DNA of 43,626 bases from Variovorax sp. WDL1 (lineage in GTDB: Bacteria; Pseudomonadota; Gammaproteobacteria; Burkholderiales; Burkholderiaceae_C), in NCBI RefSeq assembly GCF_001541225.1, contig NZ_LMTS01000049.1, forward strand, positions 46,411 through 90,036, written 5' to 3'. Position 1 is the stretch's first letter. Each line of letters starts with the position of its first letter. The notes beneath the pieces were generated by a model. It did no database searches. It was not told where the DNA came from and saw nothing but the letters and a program-made list of their open reading frames with translations. Both the position numbers and the translations under genes were made by a program. Below are positions 43,123-43,626 of this stretch, one piece after another.

Positions 43123-43626
43123 TCAGCTATCGATCTGCTCGTTGCGCAGTTGGTCCTCGATGCTTTCGCGGCGGCGGATCAGCGTGGCGCGGTCGCCGTT
43201 GACCAGCAGCTCGGCTGCGCGGCCGCGGGTGTTGTAGTTGCTCGCCATCGCCATCGAATAGGCACCGGCCGACAGCACCGCCAGCAGGTCGCCGGCCCGC
43301 ACGTCGAGCGCGCGGTCGCGCCCGAGCCAGTCGCCGCTCTCGCAGACCGGGCCGACGACGTCGTAGCTGACAGTCCCGCCCTGGCGCGGCGTCACCGGGA
43401 CGATCCGGTGGAAGGCCTGGTACATCGCGGGGCGTGGCAAGTCGTTCATCGCCGCATCGACGATGCAGAAGTTCCTGGCCTCGCCGGGCTTGGTATAGAG
43501 CACTTCCGTCACGCACACGCCGGCATTGCCGACCAGCGAGCGCCCAGGCTCGACGATCAGCCTGCGCTTTCCGAAGCCGCGCGCGTCGAGGCGCTCAAGC
43601 AATTGCCGCCACAGCGCATCGGCTGG
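43123..43626 (-). CDS. lysA: Diaminopimelate decarboxylase, C-terminal part
   Basis: Partial gene leaving the window at base 43626; the visible 167 codons are the C-terminal beta-domain of a fold-III PLP decarboxylase that converts meso-diaminopimelate to lysine in the cytosol. EPGRSLVGNAG is the phosphate/substrate-binding block, VCESGDWLG holds the cysteine and acid used across the dimer, and AGAYSMAMASNYNTRGRAAELLV closes the active site, as in LysA. The start codon and PLP lysine lie beyond the window. It is convergent with msrQ. Confidence 0.95.
   Translation of the reverse strand, partial: PADALWRQLLERLDARGFGKRRLIVEPGRSLVGNAGVCVTEVLYTKPGEARNFCIVDAAMNDLPRPAMYQAFHRIVPVTPRQGGTVSYDVVGPVCESGDWLGRDRALDVRAGDLLAVLSAGAYSMAMASNYNTRGRAAELLVNGDRATLIRRRESIEDQLRNEQIDS

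Overview
The window looks like ordinary chromosome from a high-GC betaproteobacterium of the order Burkholderiales, most likely Comamonadaceae and close to Variovorax. This rests on the gene content and on familiar products: a Comamonas-type trimeric porin, ResB/CcsB cytochrome c maturation, a c4 cytochrome, biosynthetic IlvA, Coq7, MsrPQ and a GroES-GroEL operon under CIRCE. It is inferred from remembered family resemblance, not from a search. I saw no rRNA, tRNA, insertion sequence, prophage, CRISPR array or sign of recent transfer.

Layout. 1-2202 (minus): type II secretion pseudopilins gspG-H-I-J-K with overlapping ends; gspK runs off the left edge. A gspC-like gene diverges from gspG and shares its stop region with convergent ilvA. 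4350-4600: the ilvA-osmC gap holds a strong minus-strand promoter, a stem-loop with a pyrimidine-rich anti-Shine-Dalgarno loop and an intrinsic terminator, that is, a convincing unannotated small RNA of about 90 nt. Then come osmC, coq7 (minus) and a large porin. 7402-15933: a peptide ABC transporter operon with two paralogous binding proteins, two permeases, two ATPases and an internal M20 amidohydrolase. It is preceded by a good sigma-54-type promoter and has hairpins after both binding-protein genes. 15985-21496: central carbon genes zwf (minus), tal and pgi, with a HAD phosphatase and a lipocalin between them. 21539-23325: a phospholipase D/cardiolipin synthase and a DUF805 membrane protein. 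23403-25487: groL and groS (minus) with CIRCE. 25825-31515: an iron-acquisition block (TonB receptor behind a Fur-like box, PepSY membrane protein, 64-residue membrane protein, second TonB receptor). Next are a phosphoribosyltransferase, metK (minus) with a structured leader that hides its ribosome-binding site, two tandem LpxL-type acyltransferases, an epoxide-hydrolase-like protein coupled to engB (minus), cytochrome c4, resB and ccsB, msrP and msrQ, and the 3' part of lysA at the right edge.

The genes make simple functional blocks: secretion, peptide scavenging with cytoplasmic hydrolysis, sugar phosphate metabolism, chaperonin, iron uptake, methyl-donor synthesis, lipid A acylation, cytochrome c biogenesis and periplasmic methionine repair. 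The most interesting material is non-coding or very small: the anti-SD small RNA and the palindrome over its promoter, the metK leader, the sigma-54-type promoter, three -10 boxes placed so close to start codons that the mRNAs should be nearly leaderless, and a 22-codon ORF that bridges resB and ccsB with ATGA overlaps at both ends.
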